From contig NZ_VHIB01000013.1 of NCBI RefSeq assembly GCF_008087345.1, forward strand, positions 1 through 64,000: a DNA stretch of 64,000 bases, read 5' to 3'. The translations under genes were made by a program, and so were the position numbers. Shown here piece by piece: positions 56,315 through 64,000 of the stretch. The notes under the pieces were generated by a model. The model made no database searches and was not told where the DNA came from. It saw only the letters and a list, made by a program, of their open reading frames with translations. This stretch comes from Nocardioides caldifontis. GTDB taxonomy: Bacteria > Actinomycetota > Actinomycetes > Propionibacteriales > Nocardioidaceae. Numbering within the stretch: the stretch's first letter is position 1; each line of letters begins with the position of its first letter.

Positions 56315-57345
56315 GAGCTGATCGCCGTCCTCGCTCGGGGGGTCAGCAGGATCGAAAGGACGTCGGCGACGAGGTTCACCACGATGTAGACCCCCGCGAT
56401 GATCATGCTCAGCGCCTGCACCATCGGCACGTCGTGGTTGCGGACCGAGTCGACCAGCTGCCGGCCGACGCCCGGGTAGGAGAACAGCGTCTCCACGAGC
56501 ACGACGCCACCGGCGAGCCAGGCGAGCTGCAGCGCGACCACCTGGATGCCGGGGACGATCGCGTTGAGCAGCGCGTGCTTGCGCATCACCACGGGCTCGG
56601 GGATCCCCTTGAGCCGGGCCAGCTCGACGTAGTCGCTGTCGAGCACCTCGAGCAGCGTCGCGCGGACGATGCGGGAGACGTACGGCGTCACCGCCACGAC
56701 CAGGGTGGCGACCGGGAGGACCATCCCCTCGGGGCTGTCCCAGGGCCTCGTGCCCGGCGACACCAGGGTGACCGCCGGGAAGATGTTGAACACCGACGTC
56801 GAGAAGAGCGCGACGAGGAGGATGCCGGTCACGAACTCCGGCACGCCGGCGAGCGCCAGCAGGATCGTCTGGATCACCGTGTCCGGACGGCGGCGGCGGA
56901 AGTGCGCGGAGATCATCGCGATGCCGAACGCCAACGGGATCATCACCAGCGCCGCGAGCAGCACCAGCACCAGCGTGTTGACCACCGTGTCGGAGATCTG
57001 CCCCCACACCGGCTGCTGGTTCGCCAGCGAGGTGCCGAGGTCACCGGTGAGCAGCCCGCCGAGCCAGTCGAAGTACCGCGTCACGATCGAGTCGCCGACA
57101 CCGAGCTGGGCCTCGAGCTGCTCGCGGCGGCCGACGTTGGTGTCGTAGTCCCGGCCGAGGATGGCCCGGACCGGGTCTCCGAGCGCCGCGGTGGCGAGGA
57201 AGACGAGGACCGAGACGAGCCAGAGCGTCAGGACGGCGAGGCCGAGGCGACGCAGCAGCCACATGGCCCAGGCTGTTGCGCCACCACGGCCCCGAGGAGG
57301 TGCGACCTCCTCGAGCGGATCATGGAGGGTCGCCACCTCGGTCAT
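56311..57345 (-). CDS. Oligopeptide-type ABC importer permease (DppB/OppB-like)
   Basis: A protein of 344 residues. The first membrane helix is followed by the OppB-type N-terminal domain, then five segments with the EAA loop (DYVELARLKGIPEPVVMRKHALLNAIVPG) and the typical ending (RNHDVPMVQALSMIIAGVYIVVNLVADVLSILLTPR). It directly follows the binding protein gene. Confidence 0.95.
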   Translation of the reverse strand: MTEVATLHDPLEEVAPPRGRGGATAWAMWLLRRLGLAVLTLWLVSVLVFLATAALGDPVRAILGRDYDTNVGRREQLEAQLGVGDSIVTRYFDWLGGLLTGDLGTSLANQQPVWGQISDTVVNTLVLVLLAALVMIPLAFGIAMISAHFRRRRPDTVIQTILLALAGVPEFVTGILLVALFSTSVFNIFPAVTLVSPGTRPWDSPEGMVLPVATLVVAVTPYVSRIVRATLLEVLDSDYVELARLKGIPEPVVMRKHALLNAIVPGIQVVALQLAWLAGGVVLVETLFSYPGVGRQLVDSVRNHDVPMVQALSMIIAGVYIVVNLVADVLSILLTPRARTAISS

Positions 57346-57346
57346 G

Positions 57347-58936
57347 TCAGACCGAGACCTTGTGGAACTTGTACTGCCCGAGCGGGAGGTACTTGCTCGG
57401 CTCGAGCCCCTGCACGTTCGAGGCGTAGGCGTCGACCTGCTGCCGGAAGCCCCAGATGATGAGCCCGCCCTCCTCGTACTCGATCTCCTGGGCCTGGTGG
57501 AGCAGGTCGTTCCGCTTCACCTCGTCGACCTCACGCGCTGCTGCGCTGACGAGCTCGCGGTGCTTCTCGTTGTCCCAGTGGGTCTCGTTGTACGTGCCGC
57601 CCTGCTCCGGCGGGAACGTGCCGACGACCGCCTGCGGGATGTAGTTGCGGGTGTTCCAGAAGTCCTGCGCGAACGTGTACGACAGGTAGTCGTCGTCGTA
57701 GAACGGCGTCTTCTTCGTGACCTTCACCTGGACACCGGCCTGCTTGGCCTGCTCGGCGAAGAGGTTCGCGGCCGGGACTGCCACCGAGCCGATGTCGTCG
57801 CCGGTGAAGAGCTCCACCTGGAGCCCCTCCGCGCCGGCCGCCTTCAGCAGCGACTTGGCCTGGTCGATGTCCTGCTCGCGCTGCGGGAGGTCGTCGGCGT
57901 AGGCCGTGTCGAGCGGCGCGTAGAGGTCGTTGCCCAGGGAGCCGTAGCCGCTCAGGGTCTGGTCGATCATCGCCTGGCGGTCCACGATGAGCCGGAACGC
58001 CTGGCGCACCCGGACGTCGTCGAACGGCGCCTGGTCGACCCGCATCGTGAACGGCACCCACTGGCCGCCCTCGGCCACGAGCACACCGCCACCGGCCCCC
58101 TCGATCGTGTCGACGAGGTTGTAGGGCAGGTTGTCGAGGGTGTGGATCTGGCCGGCCTGCAGGGCGTTGACCTTGGCGTTGTCGTCGGCGAAGTCCTGGA
58201 TCTGGAGCTCGTCGACGAACGCCGGGTCGCCCCAGTAGTCGGCGTACTTGGTGAAGGTGCTCGTCTTGCCGACCTCGAACGACTTGAAGGCGAACGCGCC
58301 CGTGCCGACCGGGTTCTGCGGGTCGAACTCGCCGTCGGGGATGATCCCGAGCGTGTACTCCGCGAGCAGGGTGTCGAGGATCGCGTAGGGCGTGTTGAGC
58401 ACCAGCTCCAGCGTGGTGTCGTCGACCACCTTGCTCGACTGGAAGTCGATGATCTGGGAGAGCTGGCCGCCTGCGGAGAAGGGCGCCTTGGGGTTGGCCA
58501 CCCGGCGGATGCTCAGCCAGGCGTCGTTGGCGGTGACGGTCTTCCCGTTGTGGAAGGTCACGCCCTCGCGCATCTTGATCGTCCAGGTCTTGGCGTCCTG
58601 GGACGGCTCGACGGTCTCGGCGAGCGCCGGCTCCAGCTCGAAGTTGTTGTTCCAGAACAGCAGCGGCTCGTAGAGGTTGCAGCACCGTGCGATGTCGGCC
58701 GCCTGGACCGGCTGGTGCGGGTCGAGGGTGTCCTTGCTGCCACCGCCCGTCGCGCCGTGGATGAGGATGCCGCCGGTGCGCTGCTCGCCGCCGCCGCCAC
58801 CACCGCCGCCCCCGCCGTCGTCACCGCCGCAGGCGGAGAGGAAGCCGCTCCCGGCCACCGCGGCGACCCCGAGCCCGGAGTACCTGAGCAGCTGACGGCG
58901 GGAAAGTCCGGGGTTCGGGCGCTGGTTCCGGTTCAC
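57347..58936 (-). CDS. Oligopeptide-type substrate-binding lipoprotein with Tat-like signal
   Basis: A family 5 solute-binding protein of 529 residues. The signal peptide has a twin-arginine motif (LSRRQLLRYSG) and a lipobox (FLSACG), so it may be a Tat-exported lipoprotein. A Gly/Asp run of about 15 residues links it to the mature domain, which begins TGGILIHGATGGGSKDTLDPHQ. The conserved LWKIKM-type region is seen as TWTIKMREGVTFHNGKTVTANDA. The GTG at 58936 has AGGGAG upstream. First gene of the operon. The substrate may be a peptide or other amide compound. Confidence 0.94.
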   Translation of the reverse strand: MNRNQRPNPGLSRRQLLRYSGLGVAAVAGSGFLSACGGDDGGGGGGGGGGEQRTGGILIHGATGGGSKDTLDPHQPVQAADIARCCNLYEPLLFWNNNFELEPALAETVEPSQDAKTWTIKMREGVTFHNGKTVTANDAWLSIRRVANPKAPFSAGGQLSQIIDFQSSKVVDDTTLELVLNTPYAILDTLLAEYTLGIIPDGEFDPQNPVGTGAFAFKSFEVGKTSTFTKYADYWGDPAFVDELQIQDFADDNAKVNALQAGQIHTLDNLPYNLVDTIEGAGGGVLVAEGGQWVPFTMRVDQAPFDDVRVRQAFRLIVDRQAMIDQTLSGYGSLGNDLYAPLDTAYADDLPQREQDIDQAKSLLKAAGAEGLQVELFTGDDIGSVAVPAANLFAEQAKQAGVQVKVTKKTPFYDDDYLSYTFAQDFWNTRNYIPQAVVGTFPPEQGGTYNETHWDNEKHRELVSAAAREVDEVKRNDLLHQAQEIEYEEGGLIIWGFRQQVDAYASNVQGLEPSKYLPLGQYKFHKVSV

Positions 58937-58985
58937 TGTGCTGCTCCCTGCTGCCGACGTGAGATGGGCTGAGCGTGGTCTGCGC

Positions 58986-59015
58986 AACATAGGGCGGGCT
59001 AGGTTGGCAGGTCAA
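58986..59015 (-). promoter_or_regulatory. Promoter of the oligopeptide ABC operon
   Basis: On the minus strand, TTGACC (59015-59010) and TATGTT (58991-58986) are separated by 18 bp, a good match to a housekeeping-sigma promoter. It lies 49 bp upstream of the binding-protein start codon. Confidence 0.65.
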
Positions 59016-59320
59016 CGAACCCGCCGCAGAGACACCCGTTTGTGATCTAGGCCCTGTTCCTCCGCGTGCGGAGGAAGCTCGGCAGCCTCGTCTCGACAGG
59101 ACGTTCGACCCCCGGCTGCGGTGCGACCGCCTCTTGTGGGGCCGGGTCGCCTGCTGCGAATTGTGACTCAGACAATTACACCGGGGCCTGCGACGACGGG
59201 AGGGACCCGAGCACCCGGAGGTTCGCGCGATGTACGTCGAGGTCGGCTGGTGGTCCAGCAACGCGGTCATCCGCGCGGCCCACAGCCCCGTCGCGGTGTC
59301 TGAGCCCGCTCGCGGCCCCG
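59016..59320. other. Intergenic stretch with a perfect 9-bp palindrome
   Basis: No gene is visible. TTCCTCCGC-GT-GCGGAGGAA at 59057-59076 is a perfect inverted repeat upstream of the promoter at 58986-59015. It could be an operator for the peptide importer. It is about 245 bp from the end of the dehydrogenase gene, so a terminator is unlikely. Confidence 0.45.
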
Positions 59321-60382
59321 TCACCAGGCGCGGTACAGGAGCTCCCCGAGCGACGCCGCGTCGACGGGCCGGGGGTTCGGGTACGGCGACGCCACGACCC
59401 GTTCGACGATGCCGGCCAACCCTTCGCGCGGCACCCCCAGGTCACGGAGCCGGGTCGGCCCGTCGTGGCTGCCGGCGAGCCGGGCGACCACCGCGACGGG
59501 GTCACCGTCCACGCACGAGGCGAGCCGCTCCGCGGCGGACGGCGCGTGCGGGAGGTTGTGCTCCATGACGTGGGCGAGCAGCAGCGCGTGGAGCTCGGCG
59601 TGCGGCAGGTCGAAGGTGCCGCCGAGGGCGTGCGCCAGCTGGTGGTGCAGCCCCATCGTCGTACCGGCCAGGCAGAGCCCCGCGAGCCACGCCCCGGACT
59701 GCAGCCGGCTCCGGGCGTGGATGTCCCCGGGAGCCTCGAGCGCGTCCGGGAGCGCATCCAGGAGGTGGCCCACGGCCTCGGTGGCGAGGGCGTCGGTGAC
59801 CGCCACCGCATCGGGCGCCCAGAGCGCCTCGACGGCGTGGGCAACCGCGTTCAAGGCGCTGGTGAGGGTCAGCCCGGCCGGCATCGCAATGGTGAGCTCG
59901 GGGTCGTAGACCACGGTGCCCGGGGCCAGCGCCGGGTCACGTCGCGTCGTCTTGACCCCCTCGTCGGTCTCCCCGAGCACCGGCGTGACCTCCGAGCCGG
60001 CGTAGGTGGTCGGGACCGCGACCTGGGGCACCCCGGTGCGGGCGCTGACCGCCTTCCCCAGCCCCACGGCCGACCCGCCCCCCACGGCGACGACGGCGTC
60101 GACCGACCGCGCGGCCACCAGCTCCATCGCCTCGGCCGTGACCGAGACCGGGGTGTGCACGACCGGGCCGTCGAACCTCGCGGCCAGCCGCCCGCCGAGC
60201 TCGGTCGCCAGCTCGTCGGCGGCGGCGGACGCCGAGCGTGTCGCGACGAGCAGCACCCGCTCGGCGCCGATCCGGGTCACCTCGTCCACCACGTGGTGGC
60301 GCGCCCCGACGCCGGTCAGCACGCGCGCCGCGAGCGAGCGGTGGACGCGGACGTCGTCGGTCACGGCGGTCGGCAGGCTCAT
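59321..60382 (-). CDS. Iron-type alcohol dehydrogenase, maleylacetate-reductase-like
   Basis: A protein of 353 residues. The NAD(P)-binding part contains AVVAVGGGSAVGLGKAVSARTGVPQVAVPTTYAGSEVTPV, and the metal-binding part NAVAHAVEALW with HHQLAHALGGTFDLPHAELHALLLAHV. These match maleylacetate reductases better than other iron-type dehydrogenases, from memory of the family. Such enzymes end aromatic ring-cleavage pathways, but no partner dioxygenase is in the window. It overlaps the glycosyltransferase gene by 4 bp. Confidence 0.88.
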   Translation of the reverse strand: MSLPTAVTDDVRVHRSLAARVLTGVGARHHVVDEVTRIGAERVLLVATRSASAAADELATELGGRLAARFDGPVVHTPVSVTAEAMELVAARSVDAVVAVGGGSAVGLGKAVSARTGVPQVAVPTTYAGSEVTPVLGETDEGVKTTRRDPALAPGTVVYDPELTIAMPAGLTLTSALNAVAHAVEALWAPDAVAVTDALATEAVGHLLDALPDALEAPGDIHARSRLQSGAWLAGLCLAGTTMGLHHQLAHALGGTFDLPHAELHALLLAHVMEHNLPHAPSAAERLASCVDGDPVAVVARLAGSHDGPTRLRDLGVPREGLAGIVERVVASPYPNPRPVDAASLGELLYRAW

Positions 60383-61851
60383 GACCCGAGCAGCTCGCCG
60401 AGGAGCTCGACGTACTGGATGAGGTGCCGGTCGCCGAGGTAGGTGGTCCGCACCCGTTCCCGGGCTCCAGACCCGAGCCTAGCGGCGAGCTGGTCGTCGG
60501 CCAGCAGCTCGCCGACGAGCGAGGCGAACGCGCCCAGGTCCCGCGGGTCGTCGAGCAGCAGGCCGCTGCGGCCGTCCTCGACCTGGTCCGCGATCCCGCC
60601 GACGCGGGACGCGACGACCGGGCGCCCCTTCCACATCGGTTCCGTCACCGTCAGCCCGAACCCCTCGACGAGGCTCTTCTGCACCACCACGGCGGCGTCG
60701 TGCTGCAAGGCGTTGACGAGGTGCGCGTTCTCCTCGAGGTCGCCCATCGGGAGCGCGACGAGCCCGATCCGCTCGCGGACCGCGGACGGCTGCTCCTCCC
60801 AGAGCGCACAGCACTCCCCCAGCACCTCGGCGCCCTCGGGGTCGTCGCCGACCCCCGCCACCTCCGGCCCGACGAGGAGCAGGTGCGCGTCGTCGCGGAA
60901 CCGGTCGACGTGGTCCGCGAACGCCCGCAGCACGCCCGCCATGTCCTTGAGCCGGTCCCACCGGCTGACCTGCAGCACCACCTTCGCCCCGGGGCGCGGC
61001 GGTGCGCCCGCGGCGAAGAGCCCGGCGTGGCGACGGACCACTCCGGTGGAGCCGTCGCGGCGGCCGAAGGTCGCGCTGCCCCCGGCGTCCCCGTCGGCGC
61101 GCAGCCCGGAGCGGTGCAGGGTCGCCCGGACGTCGGCCTCGGGGAGCTGCAGGTTCTTGGGGCTGAACGGGTCGAGCGAGGGCGGGATGACCCGGACCGT
61201 CGACGGGTCGACCCAGTCGGGCGCGTAGACCGCACGCGACCAGATGGTCGCCTCCGCCTGCTCGACGTACGGGCGGAGGAAGGCCCAGCCCGCCTCGGTG
61301 TGCTCGTCGGGAGTGTCCCGGCCCACGTGGCACCGCCACAGGACCCGGGCGCCGGCCTCGCGCAGCCCTGGCACCAGCCCGGCCGTCTGCGGGTCGTGGA
61401 GCAGGACCACGTCACCCGGACGGACCCGCTCGAGCAACGCCTCGAGGTTCACTGCCAGCACCCGCTCGTACTCACCGCGCTGCTCCTCCCCCAGCGGCCC
61501 GCCGTCGCCCGGCGAGCCGTGCAGGTAGTTGTGCAGCCGCTTGGTGAGGGTGAAGAACGCCGGCTCGCCGCTGAGCACGAGCCACCGGGAGTCGACGCCG
61601 GCGCCGCGGGTGTACGCGAGCAGGGTGCCGAGCATCTCGGCGACGCCGCCGCCGCTCGCGGTCGCGTTCACGTTCCAGACGGTGCGATCGCCGAGCAGCG
61701 TACGCGCGGCGCCGGCGGCCGAGACCAGCCGCGCTGCACGCTCCTCCCCGACGAGCGGGAAGAGCCGGTCGAGAGGCGTCGCGGCCACCTCGACCTCGGT
61801 CAACGACGGGGGCGGCAGGTCGATCGACGCCTGTGCAGGTGCTGCTGCCAC
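60379..61851 (-). CDS. GT4 glycosyltransferase, TreT-like trehalose synthase/phosphorylase
   Basis: A protein of 490 residues with two Rossmann domains. N-terminal signature VWNVNATASGGGVAEMLGTLLAY and the middle WRCHVGRDTPDEHT resemble trehalose glycosyltransferring synthases (TreT), which couple a nucleotide sugar and glucose. The C-terminal half has LVEGFGLTVTEPMWKGRPVVASRVGGIADQ, the GT4 donor-binding motif with Glu. Substrate not proven. The overlap with a maleylacetate-reductase-like gene is an unusual pairing. Confidence 0.88.
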   Translation of the reverse strand: MAAAPAQASIDLPPPSLTEVEVAATPLDRLFPLVGEERAARLVSAAGAARTLLGDRTVWNVNATASGGGVAEMLGTLLAYTRGAGVDSRWLVLSGEPAFFTLTKRLHNYLHGSPGDGGPLGEEQRGEYERVLAVNLEALLERVRPGDVVLLHDPQTAGLVPGLREAGARVLWRCHVGRDTPDEHTEAGWAFLRPYVEQAEATIWSRAVYAPDWVDPSTVRVIPPSLDPFSPKNLQLPEADVRATLHRSGLRADGDAGGSATFGRRDGSTGVVRRHAGLFAAGAPPRPGAKVVLQVSRWDRLKDMAGVLRAFADHVDRFRDDAHLLLVGPEVAGVGDDPEGAEVLGECCALWEEQPSAVRERIGLVALPMGDLEENAHLVNALQHDAAVVVQKSLVEGFGLTVTEPMWKGRPVVASRVGGIADQVEDGRSGLLLDDPRDLGAFASLVGELLADDQLAARLGSGARERVRTTYLGDRHLIQYVELLGELLGS

Positions 61852-61867
61852 GTGCCCTCCCGATGCG

Positions 61868-62494
61868 TCAGGAAGGCCCTTGCCGGCCTTCGGACTCGCA
61901 CTCGTGCCCAGGAAACACCACCTGGAGCGAGCGGCGGTCGAGCCGGGGCGGCGTGCCGGCGTACCTCGTCACGTCGCGGCAGCGGAGCACCACGCGCTCG
62001 CCGGGCTCGACGAGCCGACCGGCCGGGCCGGCGGACCGGCAGCGGGCGCGGTACCCCATCTCCGTGGCGCCGCGGAACGTGCCGGTGACCGTGACCCCGA
62101 TCGGACGCTGGGCGCCGGCGCCGCCGTTGACGAGCCGGAACCACGTCCGGGTGCCGTCGGTGGTCCTCGCGACCCGCACCGGACCCACGACCCGCCAGAC
62201 GTCGGGCCGCTCGCCGTCGTCGCGTGCCGCGTCGTCGATCGACCGGGCCAGCGGCTCCGAGAGGGCGGGGGCGTCCGCTGCGGCGGCGTCCGGCTGGGCC
62301 TCGGTCTGCCCGGGCCAGTTGACGACCGCGGTGACCCCGGCAGCGACCGCCACCACGGCGACCGCGACCCGGGCGGGGACGGACGCCATCCGACCGGCGA
62401 GCAGGCGACGCACGCGGCCAGGGGCACGCTCGTCGTCGAGCCACTCGACGTCGTGGCGCTCGGGGTCAGGACGCTCGGGCCCTGCGCCGTCCAT
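61868..62494 (-). CDS. Single-pass membrane protein of unknown function
   Basis: A protein of 208 residues: an acidic cytoplasmic N terminus, one membrane helix (VAVAVVAVAAGVTAVVNW, about 45-62) and an extracytoplasmic beta-rich domain with two to three Cys (RARCRSAG, LRCRDV, GHECES). It ends 16 bp before the glycosyltransferase start and may be co-transcribed with it. The layout is like that of an anti-sigma factor, but no zinc motif is present. Not recognised. Confidence 0.65.
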   Translation of the reverse strand: MDGAGPERPDPERHDVEWLDDERAPGRVRRLLAGRMASVPARVAVAVVAVAAGVTAVVNWPGQTEAQPDAAAADAPALSEPLARSIDDAARDDGERPDVWRVVGPVRVARTTDGTRTWFRLVNGGAGAQRPIGVTVTGTFRGATEMGYRARCRSAGPAGRLVEPGERVVLRCRDVTRYAGTPPRLDRRSLQVVFPGHECESEGRQGPS

Positions 62495-62540
62495 GGGGCA
62501 ACGCCACCACGGGGGTGACGTGCGGTCAACCCCGGAGCTG

Positions 62541-62888
62541 TCAGCGCAGCAGCGCGTCGAGCCCGGTGACGGCGAGCAGCCGGTCGAGGTACGGGTTCCG
62601 GTCGTAGAGAACCCGGAGGGAGCCCTCCTCGGCCTCGACCTTCCGCTTCGTGCGCAGCAGCAGCCCGAGCCCGGACGCGTCGGCGAAGGTCACCCCACTG
62701 AGGTCCACCACCAGCTCCGTGCGCCCCTCGGCCACGAGCTCGTCCAGGCACCGCACGAGGTCGGGTGTGCCCGCGACGTCGACGTCTCCGGCCACCACCA
62801 CGTCGGCACCACTGTCATCCCTGTGTGCGACCGTCACCCGGAGGGGTCGTCGGGACCCCGAGGGCGGCGGCGCGTGTCGTCCAGACAC
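62541..62888 (-). CDS. STAS-domain protein (anti-sigma factor antagonist-like)
   Basis: A protein of 115 residues from the GTG at 62888, chosen because GGGAGG lies a few bases upstream; a GTG at 62837 and the frame up to 62993 are alternatives. The STAS fold is clear: VVVAGDVDVAGTPDLVRCLDELVAEGRTELVVDLSGVTFADASGLGLLLRTKRKV. The ADASGLG motif carries the Ser that anti-sigma kinases phosphorylate in this family. No partner kinase or sigma factor is in the window. Confidence 0.85.
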   Translation of the reverse strand: MSGRHAPPPSGSRRPLRVTVAHRDDSGADVVVAGDVDVAGTPDLVRCLDELVAEGRTELVVDLSGVTFADASGLGLLLRTKRKVEAEEGSLRVLYDRNPYLDRLLAVTGLDALLR

Positions 62889-63160
62889 CGTTCCTCCCAG
62901 CGCGGACGAAGGCGCAGCCTCCCAAGCGACGAGTCCGTCCGCAGCCTCCACGGTAGGGAGATGTGGTTGTACCTCCCAAGGGCCGACCGGCACCTCCGGC
63001 GGGACCCTCGGACCGTCTCCCCACCCCGTTGCCGAAGGTCCCGGCTCACCCGGCGAAACGAAAAGTAAAAAGTCGCGCTCGATACTGTTCAGGACCTATG
63101 TCCCCATCCAGACTGGGTCCGTGTCGGGAGGGACCTGACACACACTCGGGGAGGTGCAGG

Positions 63161-63364
63161 ATGTCGCTCGTCATCGCCATCCTGGCAGGCTGGTTCGTGC
63201 TGAGCCTCGTCGTCGCGCTGGCCTTCGGCCGCGCCGCCCGTCTGGGCTCCGACCAGACCCGCCTCCCCGGCGGCCCCGCCGACCCGGCGCACGTGCCCGC
63301 GCCTGCGTACTCTCCTCCGACCGCTCCCCAGCAGCGCCGCCACCACGGCCCCGCCGCCGCCTGA
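63161..63364 (+). CDS. Small membrane protein
   Basis: A 67-residue protein: one N-terminal membrane helix (LVIAILAGWFVLSLVVALAFG) and a Pro/Ala/His-rich tail. A good ribosome-binding site (GGGGAGG, 6 nt away) precedes the ATG. Function unknown. The frame upstream is open but not coding-like. Confidence 0.6.
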   Translation: MSLVIAILAGWFVLSLVVALAFGRAARLGSDQTRLPGGPADPAHVPAPAYSPPTAPQQRRHHGPAAA

Positions 63365-63373
63365 CCTTTCCAT

Positions 63374-63455
63374 GTTGAACCGCCCTTCGTGGCGTGCCCC
63401 TTCGCGTTGAACCGCCCTTCGTGGCGTGCCCCTTCGCGTTGAACCGCCCCTTGCG
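63374..63455. repeat. Tandem 32-bp repeat array, orientation A
   Basis: Two identical 32-bp units (63374-63405, 63406-63437) and the start of a third (63438 on). Each starts GTTGAACCGCCCTTCGTGGC. The core is the reverse complement, with two differences, of the units in the second array. Confidence 0.85.
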
Positions 63456-63558
63456 TCGTACGACGGCACGCGAACGAGCTCAGTAAGTTCGATCAGCACC
63501 GGATCGACGTCCGAGCTGTGCGGATCGAACTAGATGCGACTCGGGCCGCGGCCGACCC

Positions 63559-63680
63559 GCGCCACGAGGGGCGGCTCAACACCCAGACGCGCGCCACGAG
63601 GGGCGGCTCAACACCCAGACGCGCGCCACGAGGGGCGGCTCAACACACCCCCCGGCCGCCACGAGGGGCGGTTCGACAGA
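63559..63680. repeat. Tandem 32-bp repeat array, orientation B
   Basis: Units start at 63559, 63591 and 63623 with a diverged fourth near 63655. The core is CGCCACGAGGGGCGGCTCAAC-like and faces the first array across about 100 bp. Both arrays have the same 32-bp period, so they come from one repeat family laid out as an inverted pair. No gene is seen in 63456-63558 or in 63681-63890. Confidence 0.85.
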
Positions 63681-63890
63681 CCCACGACACGCCCGGGATT
63701 GCAGGAAGTTGCATTACACCCTCGCGCACGGCGGCGCTCTGTTTGGGGCCTGGACGCCTCGCCATACTGCAACTACCGGGACGCACCGCTGGTGACCCCC
63801 ACCCCACCCACCCCTCGGTCCCAGCGAGACCCTCCCCCACAGGGCGCGCCCCGGTGCGAGGAGCGGAGGACATGGATCCTTCGCGGTGGG

Positions 63891-63921
63891 CTTCCCTGGC
63901 GCGCTGGAGGCGCCAGGGAAG
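63891..63921. terminator. Strong hairpin behind the gene at the window edge
   Basis: CTTCCCTGGCGC (63891-63902) and GCGCCAGGGAAG (63910-63921) pair perfectly over 12 bp with a 7-nt loop. It lies about 40 bp beyond the stop of the partial minus-strand gene. A T-rich tail is missing, as is common in actinobacterial terminators. Confidence 0.55.
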
Positions 63922-63960
63922 TCCACGTCCCCGGCGCGACCGGCGCCCCGGGTCAGCGCG

Positions 63961-64000
63961 TCACTGCATGCCGAGCCCGGCCACCACGTCTTCCCGGGGC
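63961..64000 (-). CDS. C-terminal end of a gene cut by the window edge
   Basis: One frame on the minus strand gives PREDVVAGLGMQ and a stop at 63961-63963. Nearly all codons end in G or C, as in the coding genes of this window, and a strong hairpin follows. The fragment is too short to name a product. Confidence 0.35.
   Translation of the reverse strand, partial: PREDVVAGLGMQ

Noticed and set aside
63374-63680. CRISPR array
   Set aside because: The 32-bp period is made of whole identical units, so there are no unique spacers, and the two arrays face opposite ways. No cas genes are present.

Overview
The window is high-GC DNA with many GTG starts, 1-8 bp start/stop overlaps, an actinobacterial-type SOS box (TCGAAC-N4-GTTCGA) and an imuA-imuB-dnaE2 mutasome. 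I read it as the chromosome of a high-GC actinomycete, probably near Nocardioides or its relatives. The phylum rests on these traits; the genus is inference. I saw no tRNA, rRNA or CRISPR array.

Positions 1-18717 look accessory. On the minus strand are an RNA-directed DNA polymerase with a C-terminal helical extension, a possible PD-(D/E)XK-like protein and a CxxC/H/CxxCN zinc protein resembling HNH nucleases, arranged like a defence island. Next come a small winged-helix-like protein and two overlapping tyrosine recombinase genes. The second recombinase is interrupted by an IS3-type element (7069-9922), which is itself interrupted by an IS30-type element (7405-8894). Inverted ends and 3-bp duplications are visible for both, so the original genes can be joined exactly. 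After two small unknown genes comes a four-gene type I restriction-modification operon, hsdM-hsdS-(NucS-like nuclease)-hsdR.

Positions 19295-28280 hold a MerR-regulated drug-type ABC exporter whose operator overlaps the promoter, the SOS-controlled imuA-imuB-dnaE2 cassette, and a protein with an ASCH-like start, a winged helix and a helix-hairpin-helix end.

Positions 28351-37421 form one minus-strand catabolic cluster: a polyamine-type ABC importer (four genes), an FAD monooxygenase, a YtcJ-type amidohydrolase, an XRE-cupin regulator and a ThDP-dependent decarboxylase-like enzyme. The substrate is unknown. A perfect palindrome upstream of the first gene is a candidate operator.

Positions 37608-51329 are rich in signalling and envelope genes: a kinase-like phosphotransferase, a secreted helical protein, a LuxR-type response regulator, a receiver protein facing a GAF histidine kinase, a CaCA antiporter, a 1311-residue UPF0182 membrane protein with an N-terminal DNA-binding-like domain and C-terminal Ig-like repeats, a lipoprotein made almost entirely of Arg/Asp/Glu, a YiaA/B-like protein, a second NarL-type two-component pair and a small lipoprotein. 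A 15-bp motif occurs twice here and an 11+11 bp palindrome once.

Positions 51337-58936 hold a VOC protein, an AraC regulator, and an oligopeptide-type ABC importer with a serine hydrolase as the last gene. Positions 59321-63364 hold an iron-type alcohol dehydrogenase, a TreT-like glycosyltransferase, a membrane protein, a STAS protein and a tiny membrane protein. The window ends with two facing arrays of a 32-bp repeat, a strong hairpin and the last codons of a minus-strand gene.
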